DNA of 64,000 bases from the NCBI RefSeq assembly GCF_018614205.1, contig NZ_JAGGOS010000036.1:1-64000 (forward strand), read 5' to 3'. This document shows, piece by piece, positions 32,388-41,500 of this stretch; the stretch's first letter is position 1; each line of letters starts with the position of its first letter. This DNA comes from Streptomyces sp. ISL-36 (lineage in GTDB: Bacteria > Actinomycetota > Actinomycetes > Streptomycetales > Streptomycetaceae). The notes beneath the pieces were generated by a model. It did no database searches. It had not been told where the DNA came from and worked only from the letters and a program-made list of their open reading frames with translations. Made by a program: the position numbers and the translations under genes.

Positions 32388-33281
32388 CTACGCGGGCGGC
32401 TCGGCGGCCGTCACCTGGCGATGGGCGATTTCCGCGAGGCGGGCCTGACCGTCCCTGCTCGGGTGGAACCAGTCCCACGGACTGAGCTGGCCGCCGTCGA
32501 ACCGGAAGGCGAACACCGCCCCGCCGTCGTACCGGCAGCGCTGATCCTTCGCGCAGACGTCCTTCAGGGCAGTGTTGTACGCCACCACCCGGTCCCGCAC
32601 CAGCGTCCGGCGCCGCTCCGCCGCCGCGCTCAGATCCTCCGCGTCGGCCAGCATCGAGGCGCAGATCCCCAGCTTCCATATCTGCCGGGCCCTCGGACTC
32701 ACCCGTCCCTGTGACCAGAGCCGCTTCAGGTCGGGCACGCTGGACACGTACACCTGTGCCTTGGGCGCCGTCGCCCGCAGCCGGGCCATGGCGGCGGCGA
32801 AGGAGGCACGGAACTCCTCGACCGGGGTCATCAGCTCCGTACTGTCCCGGCAGGCGTCGTTCGCGCCCATCATCACCGTGACCAGCTCCGGCTTCACCGC
32901 CGCGGCCCGCTCCATCTGCCCCGGCAGCTCCGCCATCCGCGCGCCGGTCCGCGCCAGGTTCCAGCTCTGCCGCGTCACGCCCTGCGGGCCGAGCAACCGC
33001 AGGGCGAGACTGTTGACGGTGGCGTCCGTGCCGGTCGCCCAGGAGACCTCCGGGCAGTCCGCCAGTACGTCGCAGGCGTCGAAGGCCCGGGTGATGGAGT
33101 CGCCGACGGCGGCCACGGAGGCCGGCGAGCGGTCCCAGAGCGGCACGGGCCTCGGCTTCGCCCGTACGGACGGTGCGGCTGCCCCCGGCGCTGCCGCGTC
33201 ACAGCCGGAGAGCGCGCCCGCGCACAGCAGTACCGCCGCAGCGGAGGCGACGGCGGTACGGAAACGACGTCGGCCGCGCAT
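32388..33281 (-). CDS. SGNH/GDSL-family lipoprotein hydrolase
   Basis: 297 residues with a lipoprotein signal (AAAVLLCAGALSGC, lipidated Cys 27). SGNH blocks follow: AVGDSITRAF with Ser 62, the Gly-Asn block MMGANDAC, and the catalytic Asp-His block DWFHPSRDG. Likely a membrane-tethered esterase or lipase acting outside the cell. ATG 33281 gives the signal peptide at the terminus. It ends 11 bases before the galM start, so co-transcription is likely. Confidence 0.9.
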   Translation of the reverse strand: MRGRRRFRTAVASAAAVLLCAGALSGCDAAAPGAAAPSVRAKPRPVPLWDRSPASVAAVGDSITRAFDACDVLADCPEVSWATGTDATVNSLALRLLGPQGVTRQSWNLARTGARMAELPGQMERAAAVKPELVTVMMGANDACRDSTELMTPVEEFRASFAAAMARLRATAPKAQVYVSSVPDLKRLWSQGRVSPRARQIWKLGICASMLADAEDLSAAAERRRTLVRDRVVAYNTALKDVCAKDQRCRYDGGAVFAFRFDGGQLSPWDWFHPSRDGQARLAEIAHRQVTAAEPPA

Positions 33282-33552
33282 TCCCCGACCCCTCCTTCGG
33301 TATCCGTTCGGCGTCCTGGCGAGTGAAAGCTTGGTGTCCACCCACCCCCGGACCGACCGTACGTCACCCCAAGGACGGTGCGGCACGGTAGCTTTTCCCC
33401 CGTCGAACCAGAGGCACCTTTGCCAATCGGCTCCGGTAAATTACATCACGTCACATGCTGTCCCTTTTTCGGGGGTTTGCGAAGTTTTACTCCCGATGCT
33501 GTTTACTGAGGCCGCTGGGAAAGGCGAACCTCGTCCCACACTGGAGGTCCCG

Positions 33553-34047
33553 GTGACGACACGTGGAGTTCTGTACGTTCACTCCGCACCGCGCGCGCTG
33601 TGCCCGCACGTCGAATGGGCGGTCGCGGGTGTCCTCGGTGCGAGAGTCCAGCTCGACTGGATCCGCCAGCCGGCGTCCCCCGGCACGTGGAGAGCCGAGT
33701 TCTCCTGGAAGGGCGAGACCGGCACCGCCTCCAAACTCGCCTCCGCGCTGCGCGGCTGGCAGATGCTCCGCTTCGAGGTCACCGCGGAACCCTGCCCGAC
33801 GGCCGAGGGCGAGCGCTACAGCGCCACCCCCGAACTGGGCATCTTCCACGCCGTCACCGGTATGCACGGCGACATCCTGATCCCGGAGGACCGGCTGCGG
33901 GCCGCGCTGGCCCGCTCGGTGCGCGGCGAGACGGAGCTGGAGGGGGAGATCGCCAAGCTGCTCGGGAAGCCCTGGGACGACGAACTGGAGCCCTTCCGGT
34001 ACGCGGGCGAGGGCGCCCCGGTGCGCTGGCTGCACCAGGTCGTCTGA
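33553..34047 (+). CDS. DUF3145 family protein
   Basis: 164 residues, conserved in actinobacteria next to fatty-acid synthase genes; function unknown. VLYVHSAPRALCPHVEWAVAGVLG at the start and the LDWIRQPASPGTWRAEFSWKG segment typify DUF3145. No membrane or signal sequence. GTG 33553 follows CTGGAGGTCCCG. It is divergent from the GDSL gene over about 270 AT-richer bases. Confidence 0.88.
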   Translation: MTTRGVLYVHSAPRALCPHVEWAVAGVLGARVQLDWIRQPASPGTWRAEFSWKGETGTASKLASALRGWQMLRFEVTAEPCPTAEGERYSATPELGIFHAVTGMHGDILIPEDRLRAALARSVRGETELEGEIAKLLGKPWDDELEPFRYAGEGAPVRWLHQVV

Positions 34048-34114
34048 CCGCTCCCTCGGGCCGGTGGATTCCGCCTGGGGCTCGCAGGGCGCGCGTCCCG
34101 GGTGGGGGGGCGAG

Positions 34115-35638
34115 ATGCGTGGACGTACGGCGGCCTCGACGGCCGCCGTTCTGCTGTTCGGAGCCGTTCTGGGCGGGTTGACGGTCCGTCTGGGCGGGAC
34201 CACCGGCGCGGTGTTGTGGGGCGTCGGTGTCGTGGTCGCGCTTCTCGCCGGGTTCGCCGCACGGCGCCCGGCGCAGGTACGCGACGCACCGGTGGACCTG
34301 ACGAAGGCCGACAAGGTGGAGACCGGGAACGGGGACGCCGCCGACGGGGCCGGCCGCCGCGTGCTCGTGGTGGCCTCGTGCCTCGCACTCGTCGCCGGGC
34401 TCGTCGCCTTCTGGCCGGACGACGACACCGAGCGCCGTCCGTCCGCCGGATCCCGCCCGCACAGCGACGCGTCCTCACCGTCGCCCACGGGCTCTGGCTC
34501 TGGCTCGGGCTCGGGCTCGGTGAAGGGGAGCCTCGCCTGGAAGGTTCCGGCCGTGGGCGGCGACCGCGACCGGGGACCCGGCGCCTGGGGGCTGCGGGAC
34601 ACGGTCGTCCAGGGGCGGCTCGCCGGACTCTTCGCCTACGGTGCCCGCGCCGGCGCCGTGCGTTGGAGCCTGCCCGCACCGGCCCGCGTGGCCGTCTGCG
34701 GGATGTCCCCGCGCGCCGAAGAAGGCGTGGGCCTCGTCGCGTACGGCAGGCACGACAAGCCCTGTGCGACGCTCGCCGCCGTCCGCACCTCCGACGGGAA
34801 GACGCTGTGGCAGCGGACCGTGGCCGGCGACGGACTGGCCGCGTACGGATTCACCGTCGGCGGAGCCACCGCCGTCGCCGTCGAGGACCGCACCGTCCGA
34901 GCCCGCTCCGCCGAGACGGGCGCGCAGCGCTGGCAGCGGCCCCTGGCGAAGAACTGCGAGATCCGGGCCGTGGAGGCCACCGCCTCCCGCACGCTCCTCG
35001 TCGAGCAGTGCGGCAGCGGCGCCCGGTTGCTCGCGCTGGACACCCGTACCGGCACGGAGCAGTGGAAGAGGGACCTGCCGATCGAGTCCGAGGCCACGGC
35101 TGCCGTCATCTCGGTGACGCCCGTGGTCGTCGCCGTGGCGGAGGAGGACGAGCGCGGCACCAGCGCCTTCCTCGGCTTCGACGACCGGGGCGCACCCACG
35201 GTGACGGTGCCGCTGTCGGGGCCGGCGGGGAAGCTGGTCGCCCCGGCGGCCGTCGCGGGGACCTCCGACGACGGCAGGGCCCTGGTCCTCGGAGATCTGC
35301 TGATCACCCTCGCCGAGCGGAAGGACCTTGTCCCGGACGTCGTGGTCGCCCACTCCCTGAAGGACGGCCGCAAGGTGTGGGAGCGCGGCTTCACCCATCA
35401 GACGAGCGCGCTCACCGGGGAGCCGGACGGCCGGGTCGGTGTGCTGCTCAACGCCGGGGACGGGGCGAAGATCGCGCTCCTCGACACCGCGCGCGGAACC
35501 GTGAGCGCCCAGATCGACTCCGAGAACGTGGGAGCGGCGCTCTCCATCACTCCTGAACCGATCGCCTTCCCCGACGGCCATGTCGTCGTCAACCACATCT
35601 CGCTGCACGGCGAACCCGCCGTCTTCGGTCTGCGCTGA
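34115..35638 (+). CDS. Membrane-anchored PQQ-like beta-propeller protein
   Basis: 507 residues. Two N-terminal membrane segments (STAAVLLFGAVLGGLTVRLGG and VLWGVGVVVALLAGFAA) and a third hydrophobic segment (VLVVASCLALVAGLVAFW) precede a Ser/Gly linker. A C-terminal WD40/PQQ-like propeller has repeats such as RTSDGKTLWQRTV, SAETGAQRWQRPL, DTRTGTEQWKRDL and SLKDGRKVWERGF. The propeller is probably extracellular and binds a ligand or partner; no enzyme function is evident. ATG 34115 follows GGGGGGCGAG. It is 68 bases after DUF3145. Confidence 0.8.
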   Translation: MRGRTAASTAAVLLFGAVLGGLTVRLGGTTGAVLWGVGVVVALLAGFAARRPAQVRDAPVDLTKADKVETGNGDAADGAGRRVLVVASCLALVAGLVAFWPDDDTERRPSAGSRPHSDASSPSPTGSGSGSGSGSVKGSLAWKVPAVGGDRDRGPGAWGLRDTVVQGRLAGLFAYGARAGAVRWSLPAPARVAVCGMSPRAEEGVGLVAYGRHDKPCATLAAVRTSDGKTLWQRTVAGDGLAAYGFTVGGATAVAVEDRTVRARSAETGAQRWQRPLAKNCEIRAVEATASRTLLVEQCGSGARLLALDTRTGTEQWKRDLPIESEATAAVISVTPVVVAVAEEDERGTSAFLGFDDRGAPTVTVPLSGPAGKLVAPAAVAGTSDDGRALVLGDLLITLAERKDLVPDVVVAHSLKDGRKVWERGFTHQTSALTGEPDGRVGVLLNAGDGAKIALLDTARGTVSAQIDSENVGAALSITPEPIAFPDGHVVVNHISLHGEPAVFGLR

Positions 35639-35658
35639 GCCCACGCCGGACACGGCGA

Positions 35659-35688
35659 AGGCCCACCCCCGGGGCAGGGGGTGGGCCT
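35659..35688. terminator. Convergent terminator between beta-propeller gene and fabF
   Basis: A perfect 12-bp stem (AGGCCCACCCCC and its complement, 35659-35670 and 35677-35688), loop GGGGCA, between the convergent beta-propeller gene and fabF. It would end the fab operon on the minus strand. Confidence 0.8.
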
Positions 35689-35704
35689 CATGCATGACCG
35701 CGGG

Positions 35705-36967
35705 TCAGATCGTGCGGAACGCCAGGACCACGTTGTGGCCGCCGAAGCCGAAGCTGTTGTTGATCGCGGCGATCGTGCCCTGCGGCAGCTCGCGGGGCTC
35801 GTCGCGGACGATGTCCGCGTCGACCTCCGGGTCCAGGTCGTCGACGTTGATCGTCGGCGGGGCGAGCCGGTGGTGCAGCGCCAGGACCGTCGCGACGGTC
35901 TCGATGCCGCCCGCGCCGCCGAGCAGGTGACCCGTCATCGACTTCGTCGCGGAGACCGCGACATGGTCCAGGTCGTCGCCCAGGACCTTGCGCAGCGCCT
36001 TGATCTCGGCGACGTCGCCCTGCGGCGTCGACGTGGCGTGCGCGTTGAGGTGGACGACCTCGGACGGCTTGAGGTCCGTCGAGTCGAGGAGGTTCTGCAG
36101 CGCGGTCGCGATGCCGCGGCCGGTCGGCTCGGGCTGCGCGATGTGGTGGCTGTCGGCCGACAGGCCCTGGCCGAGCACCTCGCAGTAGATCCGCGCGCCG
36201 CGCGCCTTGGCGTGCTCCTCGGACTCGAGGATCACGACGCCGGCGCCCTCGCCGAGCACGAAGCCGTCACGGGCCGTGTCGTACGGACGCGAGGCCTTGG
36301 CCGGCTCGTCGTTGCTCTTGGACATCGCCATCATGTTGGCGAAGGCCGCGATCGGCAGCGGGTGGATCGCCGCCTCGGTGCCGCCGGCCACGACCACATC
36401 GGCCCGGCCGGTACGGATCATCTCGACGGCGTAGCCGATGGCCTCGGCGCCCGACGCACACGCGGAGACCGGGGTGTGCACGCCCGCCTGGGCGTTCACC
36501 TCCAGGCCGACGTTGGCGGAGGGGCCGTTCGGCATCAGCATCGGAACGGTGTGCGGGGAGACGCGGCGGACGCCCTTCTCCTTCAGCACGTCGTACTGGT
36601 CGAGCAGGGTCGTGACACCGCCGATGCCGGAGGCGATGACGGCGCCGAGCCGCTCGGGCAGGATCTTCGCGTCCTCACCGGCGGGGGCCTCGTAGCCCGC
36701 GTCCGCCCACGCCTCGCGGGCCGCGATCAGCGCGAACTGCGCCGAGCGGTCCAGCTTGCGGGCGAGCGGCCGGGGCAGTACCTCGCCCGGGTCGACCGCC
36801 GCGGGCGCGGCGATCTGGACGGGCAGGTCGGCGAATCGTTCGCCCTCGAGGGGCTTGACGCCGGAGCGTCCCGCGATCAGACCTTCCCAGGTCGATGCGG
36901 AGTCGCCACCCAGCGGTGTGGTTGCGCCGATACCGGTGACGACCACGGTGCGATTGGTCGAGCTCAC
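35705..36967 (-). CDS. fabF: Beta-ketoacyl-ACP synthase II
   Basis: 420 residues, type II fatty-acid elongating condensing enzyme. The nucleophile is Cys 170 (TPVSACASGAEA), with His residues in HATSTPQGD and KSMTGHLLGGAGG. It elongates acyl-ACP using malonyl-ACP. Last gene of the fabD-fabH-acpP-fabF row; a terminator follows. Length and motifs are those of primary metabolism, not of a polyketide KS-alpha. Confidence 0.96.
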   Translation of the reverse strand: MSSTNRTVVVTGIGATTPLGGDSASTWEGLIAGRSGVKPLEGERFADLPVQIAAPAAVDPGEVLPRPLARKLDRSAQFALIAAREAWADAGYEAPAGEDAKILPERLGAVIASGIGGVTTLLDQYDVLKEKGVRRVSPHTVPMLMPNGPSANVGLEVNAQAGVHTPVSACASGAEAIGYAVEMIRTGRADVVVAGGTEAAIHPLPIAAFANMMAMSKSNDEPAKASRPYDTARDGFVLGEGAGVVILESEEHAKARGARIYCEVLGQGLSADSHHIAQPEPTGRGIATALQNLLDSTDLKPSEVVHLNAHATSTPQGDVAEIKALRKVLGDDLDHVAVSATKSMTGHLLGGAGGIETVATVLALHHRLAPPTINVDDLDPEVDADIVRDEPRELPQGTIAAINNSFGFGGHNVVLAFRTI

Positions 36968-37046
36968 AGGAATTCTTTCTCCACGTGTGTGATGGTCGAA
37001 TTACGGCGCCACCGCCGGGTGGCAGACCGAACAGGCAAGGACCGAA

Positions 37047-37295
37047 TCAGCCCTGGTGCTTCAGGATGTAGTCGGTCGCGTCGCCGACCGTCTTGAGGTT
37101 CTTGACGTCCTCGTCCGGGATCTTGACGTCGAAGCGCTCTTCGGCGGCCACAACGACCTCGACCATGGACAGCGAGTCGACGTCCAGGTCGTCGGTGAAG
37201 GACTTGTCCAGCTGGACGTCCTCGGCCGGGATGCCGGCGATCTCGTTCACGATCTCGGCGAGACCTTCGACGATCTCTTCCTGGGTGAAGGCCAT
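37047..37295 (-). CDS. acpP: Acyl carrier protein of fatty-acid synthesis
   Basis: 82 residues. The phosphopantetheine attachment Ser 41 lies in DDLDVDSLSMVEVV, with an acidic helix II that docks the synthase enzymes. It lies between fabH and fabF, the usual position in Streptomyces. ATG 37295 follows GAAGGAGCGCCAAC. Confidence 0.97.
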   Translation of the reverse strand: MAFTQEEIVEGLAEIVNEIAGIPAEDVQLDKSFTDDLDVDSLSMVEVVVAAEERFDVKIPDEDVKNLKTVGDATDYILKHQG

Positions 37296-37351
37296 GTTGG
37301 CGCTCCTTCTGTGATTGCTTCGGTAGGGGGCTTCCGGAAGATCCGGTGTGC

Positions 37352-38383
37352 CTAGGGGAGAGTAACGACCGTCGCGGCGTAGACGAGACCCGCCCCGAAG
37401 CCGATGACGAGCGCGGTGTCGCCGCTCTTCGCCTTCCCGGTCGCCAGAAGCCGCTCCATCGCGAGCGGAATCGAGGCGGCCGAGGTGTTGCCGGTGGTCT
37501 CGACGTCGCGGGCGACCACGACGTGCTCCGGCAGCTTCAGAGTCTTCACCATCGAGTCGATGATCCGCATGTTCGCCTGGTGCGGAATGAAGACGTCCAG
37601 GTCGTCCGCCGTGATGCCGGCGGCGTCCAGCGCCTGCTGGGCGACCTTCGCCATCTCGAAGACGGCCCAGCGGAAGACCGCCTGGCCCTCCTGCGTGATG
37701 GCCGGGAACTTGATGTCGCCCTGCTCGTTGAGGGGCAGGTTCGAGACGTCGCCGACGTGGAACTCGTTCCACGGCACGGTCTGCTTGATCGTCTCGGACT
37801 TGTCACCCTCCGAACCCCAGACCGAGGGCCCGATGTGCGGCTCGTCGGAGGGGCCGACGACGACCGCGCCGGCGCCGTCGCCGAACAGGAAGGCCGTCGC
37901 GCGGTCCTCCAGGTCCGTCAGGTCGCTCAGCCGCTCGACACCGATGACCAGGACGTACTCCGCCGAACCCTCGACGATCATGCCCTTGGCGAGCGTCAGG
38001 CCGTAGCCGAAGCCCGCGCAGCCGGCGGAGATGTCGAACGCGGCCGGCTTGCCGGCGCCGATCTTGTCGGCGATCTCGGTGGCGACGGCCGGCGTCTGCT
38101 TGAAGTGCGAGACCGTGGAGACGATCACGGCGCCGATCTGCTCCGGGTCGATCCCGGCGTCGGCGATGGCCTTGCCCGAGGCCTCGACCGACATCGCGGA
38201 CACGGTCTCCTCGGGAGAGGCCCAGTGGCGGGTGGCGATACCGGAGCGCGAGCGGATCCACTCGTCGGACGAGTCGATCTTCTCGAGGATCACCTCGTTC
38301 GGCACGACACGGGTGGGGCGGTAGCCGCCGACACCCAGGATCCGCGCGTACGGGGCGCCCTTGCTGGGCTTGATCTTCGACAT
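37352..38383 (-). CDS. fabH: Beta-ketoacyl-ACP synthase III
   Basis: 343 residues. It starts fatty-acid synthesis by condensing short (often branched) acyl-CoA with malonyl-ACP. The triad is Cys 122 (ISAGCAGFGYG), His in FIPHQANMRI and Asn in ETTGNTSAAS. ATG 38383 is 17 bases after the fabD stop, a tightly packed operon. Streptomyces FabH selects the branched primers that give iso- and anteiso-fatty acids. Confidence 0.97.
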   Translation of the reverse strand: MSKIKPSKGAPYARILGVGGYRPTRVVPNEVILEKIDSSDEWIRSRSGIATRHWASPEETVSAMSVEASGKAIADAGIDPEQIGAVIVSTVSHFKQTPAVATEIADKIGAGKPAAFDISAGCAGFGYGLTLAKGMIVEGSAEYVLVIGVERLSDLTDLEDRATAFLFGDGAGAVVVGPSDEPHIGPSVWGSEGDKSETIKQTVPWNEFHVGDVSNLPLNEQGDIKFPAITQEGQAVFRWAVFEMAKVAQQALDAAGITADDLDVFIPHQANMRIIDSMVKTLKLPEHVVVARDVETTGNTSAASIPLAMERLLATGKAKSGDTALVIGFGAGLVYAATVVTLP

Positions 38384-38400
38384 GCTTCTCTCGGCTCCTA

Positions 38401-39324
38401 TCAGGCTGCTGAAACGTCGGCGATCAGCGTGCGGGCCGCGTCGAGGTCGTCGGGGGTCTTGAGAGCGACGGTGCGGACGCCCGGCAGGGCGCGCTTCGCC
38501 AGACCGGTCAGCGTGCCGCCCGGGCACACCTCGATCAGCACGGTCGCGCCCAGCGCCCGGAAGGTCTCCATGCACAGGTCCCAGCGGACCGGGTTGGCGA
38601 CCTGGCCCACGAGGCGTGAGACGACCTCGGAGCCGGTGGCGACGGTCTGCCCGTCCTTGTTGGAGACGTAACGCACGGTGGGGTCGGCGACGGTCAGCTC
38701 CTTCGCCGCCGCCTCCAGCTTCGCCACCGCGGGCGCCATGTGGTGCGTGTGGAACGCGCCGGCCACCTTGAGCGGGACGACCCGGCGGACGCCCTCGGGC
38801 TTGTCCGCCTCCAGGGCGGCCAGCTGCTCCAGCGTGCCGGCGGCCACGATCTGGCCGGCGCCGTTCACGTTGGCCGGGGTCAGGCCCAGCTTCTCGAGGT
38901 GCGGGACGGTCACCTCGGGGTCGCCGCCGAGCAGCGCGGACATGCCGGTCTCGGTGACCGCGGCGGCCTCGGCCATCGCCAGACCACGCGTACGTACGAG
39001 ACGCAGCGCGGCGGTGTCGTCGAGGACGCCGGCGAACGCGGCGGCGGTGATCTCACCGACGCTGTGGCCCGCGACGGCGCCGGGGGCCACCTCACCGAGC
39101 GCGGCGGCGGACAGCAGTCCGGCGGCCACGAGGAGCGGCTGCGCCACAGCGGTGTCGCGGATCTCGTCCGCGTCGGCCTTCGTGCCGTAGTGGGCGAGGT
39201 CGAGCCCGATGGCCTCGGACCAGGCCGCGATGCGGTCGGCCGCGCCGGGGAGTTCGAGCCAGGGAGTCAGGAAGCCGGGCGTCTGAGCGCCTTGGCCGGG
39301 AGCGACGAGTACGAGCACCCTCAC
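38401..39324 (-). CDS. fabD: Malonyl-CoA:ACP transacylase
   Basis: 307 residues. The active Ser 88 sits in AGHSVGEI, with an N-terminal glutamine oxyanion loop (PGQGAQTPGFL). A His near residue 195 (AFHTHHMAPAV) completes the dyad. It moves malonyl from CoA to AcpP. GTG 39324 after GAGAGAGT. First gene of the fab operon, 83 bases downstream of fasR. Confidence 0.96.
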   Translation of the reverse strand: MRVLVLVAPGQGAQTPGFLTPWLELPGAADRIAAWSEAIGLDLAHYGTKADADEIRDTAVAQPLLVAAGLLSAAALGEVAPGAVAGHSVGEITAAAFAGVLDDTAALRLVRTRGLAMAEAAAVTETGMSALLGGDPEVTVPHLEKLGLTPANVNGAGQIVAAGTLEQLAALEADKPEGVRRVVPLKVAGAFHTHHMAPAVAKLEAAAKELTVADPTVRYVSNKDGQTVATGSEVVSRLVGQVANPVRWDLCMETFRALGATVLIEVCPGGTLTGLAKRALPGVRTVALKTPDDLDAARTLIADVSAA

Positions 39325-39386
39325 ACTCTCTCTTGGGGACGGCTCCGAGCGCCCGTGGGGACAAGGACGAAGAACCGTCGGGGGAA

Positions 39387-39403
39387 TTGTTGGTGTTCGA
39401 CAA
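39387..39403. promoter_or_regulatory. Candidate regulatory palindrome upstream of fabD
   Basis: A 17-bp partly symmetric site (TTGT-n-G-n5-C-n-ACAA) in the short fasR-fabD gap, about 65 bases ahead of the fabD start. FasR is reported to activate the fabDHPF promoter in S. coelicolor, so this is a possible contact site. The site itself is inferred only from symmetry and location. Confidence 0.4.
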
Positions 39404-39407
39404 AAGT

Positions 39408-40589
39408 CTAGGACTGCGGATCTCCGTCGGCCAAGCGTCCGAGGATGAGCGCGATCCGCAGCGTGAAGGCGGAACGGACATCGGAGGGTGACCAGCCGGT
39501 GACGTCGGTCACACGTCGGAGCCGGTAGCGCACGGTGTTGGGGTGGACGAAGAGCATCCGGGCGGCGCCTTCCAGGCTGCTTGCCTGCTCCAGATAGACA
39601 CTCAGAGTTTCAAGGAGCGCCGAGCCCGCTTCCTCCAGCGGTCTGTAGATCTCCTCCACCAGCTGCTCTCGGGCCGAGGGGTCGGAGGCGATGGCGCGCT
39701 CCGGCAGCAGATCGTCCGCGAGGACCGGCCGGGGGGCGTCCTGCCAGGCCGAACACGCCTTGAGGCCGGCGGCGGCGGCCTGCGCGGAGCGGGTCGCGGC
39801 GAGCAGGTCGGGGACGACCGGTCCCGCGACGACCGGCCCCGCGGCGTACGGCCCGATCAGGGCCTTGGCGACCTGGAGCGGGTTGTCGTTGCCGCCGGCG
39901 ATGACGACGAGCCGGTCGCCGAGGACACCGGTGAGGACCTGCAGCTTGGCGTGCCGGGCGGCCCGCCGGATGGCCTCGACGGTCAGCTCGCTGTCGCCGT
40001 CGGGGGCGGTGCCGAGGATGACGCAGACGTGCTCGGGGGAGTTCCAGCCGAGGGCCGCGGCCCGGGACACCGCACCTTCGTCCGCCTCGCCGGAGAGGAC
40101 CGCGTTGACGACCAGGGACTCCAGGCGGGCGTCCCATGCGCCGCGGGCCTCGGCGGCCTGGGCGTAGACCTGGGCGGTCGCGAAGGCGATCTCCCGGGCG
40201 TAGACGAGGAGGGCCTCGCGCAGGATGGACTCGTCCCCGGGGGCCGCGACCTCCTCGATCGCGGTCTCCATCACCTCGATCGTGGTGCGGACCATCTCGA
40301 CGGTCTGACGCAGTGTGATGGCACGGGTCAGCTCGCGAGGGGCCGTGCCGAAGACGTCGGTGGAGATCGCCTGCGGGGTCTCCGGGTGCCGGAACCACTC
40401 GGTGAACGCCGCGATACCGGCCTGCGCGACCAGACCGATCCACGACCGGTTCTCGGGCGGCATCGCCCGGTACCACGGCAGCGTCTCGTCCATGCGGGCA
40501 ATGGCGTTGGCGGCGAGCCGCCCGGAGGACTGCTCGAGGCGCTTCAGGGTCGCGGAGTGCGGATGGGCGGCGTTCGTGGGTTCAGGCAC
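39408..40589 (-). CDS. fasR: PucR-family regulator of fatty-acid synthesis (FasR-like)
   Basis: 393 residues. A GGDEF-like/PucR middle region (about 150-290) precedes a C-terminal PucR helix-turn-helix: LEGAARMLFVHPNTVRYRLRRVTDVTGWSPSD (about 340-372). It sits directly upstream of fabD on the same strand, as does FasR of S. coelicolor, which activates the fab operon; identity is based on that synteny. ATG 40589. Confidence 0.88.
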   Translation of the reverse strand: MPEPTNAAHPHSATLKRLEQSSGRLAANAIARMDETLPWYRAMPPENRSWIGLVAQAGIAAFTEWFRHPETPQAISTDVFGTAPRELTRAITLRQTVEMVRTTIEVMETAIEEVAAPGDESILREALLVYAREIAFATAQVYAQAAEARGAWDARLESLVVNAVLSGEADEGAVSRAAALGWNSPEHVCVILGTAPDGDSELTVEAIRRAARHAKLQVLTGVLGDRLVVIAGGNDNPLQVAKALIGPYAAGPVVAGPVVPDLLAATRSAQAAAAGLKACSAWQDAPRPVLADDLLPERAIASDPSAREQLVEEIYRPLEEAGSALLETLSVYLEQASSLEGAARMLFVHPNTVRYRLRRVTDVTGWSPSDVRSAFTLRIALILGRLADGDPQS

Positions 40590-40682
40590 GGACTAAGGGT
40601 GCCTTATCGGGACGGGGGAGTGCGGGGTCGGGGGCGTTTCCCCGGTCCGGGGCCCGCGCCCGGCGGTTACCGTGAGCCCGTG

Positions 40683-41339
40683 ATGAGCATTCAGCGTGCC
40701 GGGGACCGCTACCCGGGGGGCGATCCCGACGCCGGGATCGAGACCCGACACGCGTTCTCCTTCGGGCACCACTACGACCCCGACAACCTCCGCTTCGGCG
40801 CCGTGCTCGCCTGCAACGAGGAGCGGCTGGCTCCCGGCTCCGGGTTCGCCGAGCATCCGCACAGCCACACGGAGATCGTCACCTGGGTCGTCGAGGGCGA
40901 GCTGACCCACCACGACACGGCCGGTCACACCACCGTCGTCCGCCCCGGGGACCTCCAGCGGCTGAGCTCCGGCGCGGGCGTACGGCACGAGGAGCGCAAC
41001 GACGGGGATGTGCCGCTGGTCTTCGTCCAGATGTGGCTCGCCCCCCTGGAGGCGGGCGGCGACCCTTCGTACGAGATCGTCCGCGGCATCGCCGACTCCA
41101 CCCCCTACGCCCTGCCGGAGGCGGCCGCGATGCTCCACGTGCGGCGCCTGGAGCCGGGCGAGCGCACCGCCGTCCCGGACGCGGACCTCGTGTACGCGCA
41201 CGTGGTGCGGGGCACGGTCCGCCTGGACGGCGAGGAACTCGGCCCCGGCGACGCGGCCCGCGTCACCGCCGCCGAGGACCTCGCGCTCCTGGCGACGGCC
41301 GACGCCGAGGTCCTGCTCTGGGAGATGCGGGGGCCCTGA
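40683..41339 (+). CDS. Pirin-family bicupin protein
   Basis: 218 residues. The N-terminal cupin has the metal site HPHSHTEIVTWVVEGELTHHDTAG, with His residues near 58-60 and 78-79, and RLSSGAGVRHEERN. A second, metal-less cupin forms the C half (HVVRGTVRLDGEELGPGDAARV). Pirins bind Fe and some show quercetinase activity; the role here is unknown. ATG 40683 (GTG 40680 adjacent) has no ribosome site, so a leaderless transcript is possible. Confidence 0.88.
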   Translation: MSIQRAGDRYPGGDPDAGIETRHAFSFGHHYDPDNLRFGAVLACNEERLAPGSGFAEHPHSHTEIVTWVVEGELTHHDTAGHTTVVRPGDLQRLSSGAGVRHEERNDGDVPLVFVQMWLAPLEAGGDPSYEIVRGIADSTPYALPEAAAMLHVRRLEPGERTAVPDADLVYAHVVRGTVRLDGEELGPGDAARVTAAEDLALLATADAEVLLWEMRGP

Positions 41340-41500
41340 CACCGCGCCGGGCACGGCCGGCGGCCTCTCGCCGATCTCGCCGGCCCGATCGACCGGACAG
41401 CCCCGAGGAGCCGGACCGGCCGGGGGCGTGGTCGCGTCGGCGAGCCACCGCGCTCCTCGCCTTCCACCGCTCCCGGCTCGAGTCGCTCATGCCGAAAGGT

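Noticed and set aside
31447..32679. Longer N terminus for aldose epimerase (410 aa)
   Set aside because: The extra 100 residues read antisense through the GDSL gene and lack similarity to the family; ATG 32376 gives the standard length.
35705..39324. KS/ACP/AT genes considered as part of a polyketide cluster
   Set aside because: There is one stand-alone copy each of FabD, FabH, AcpP and FabF in the primary fatty-acid order next to the PucR regulator, with no chain-length factor, ketoreductase or tailoring genes.
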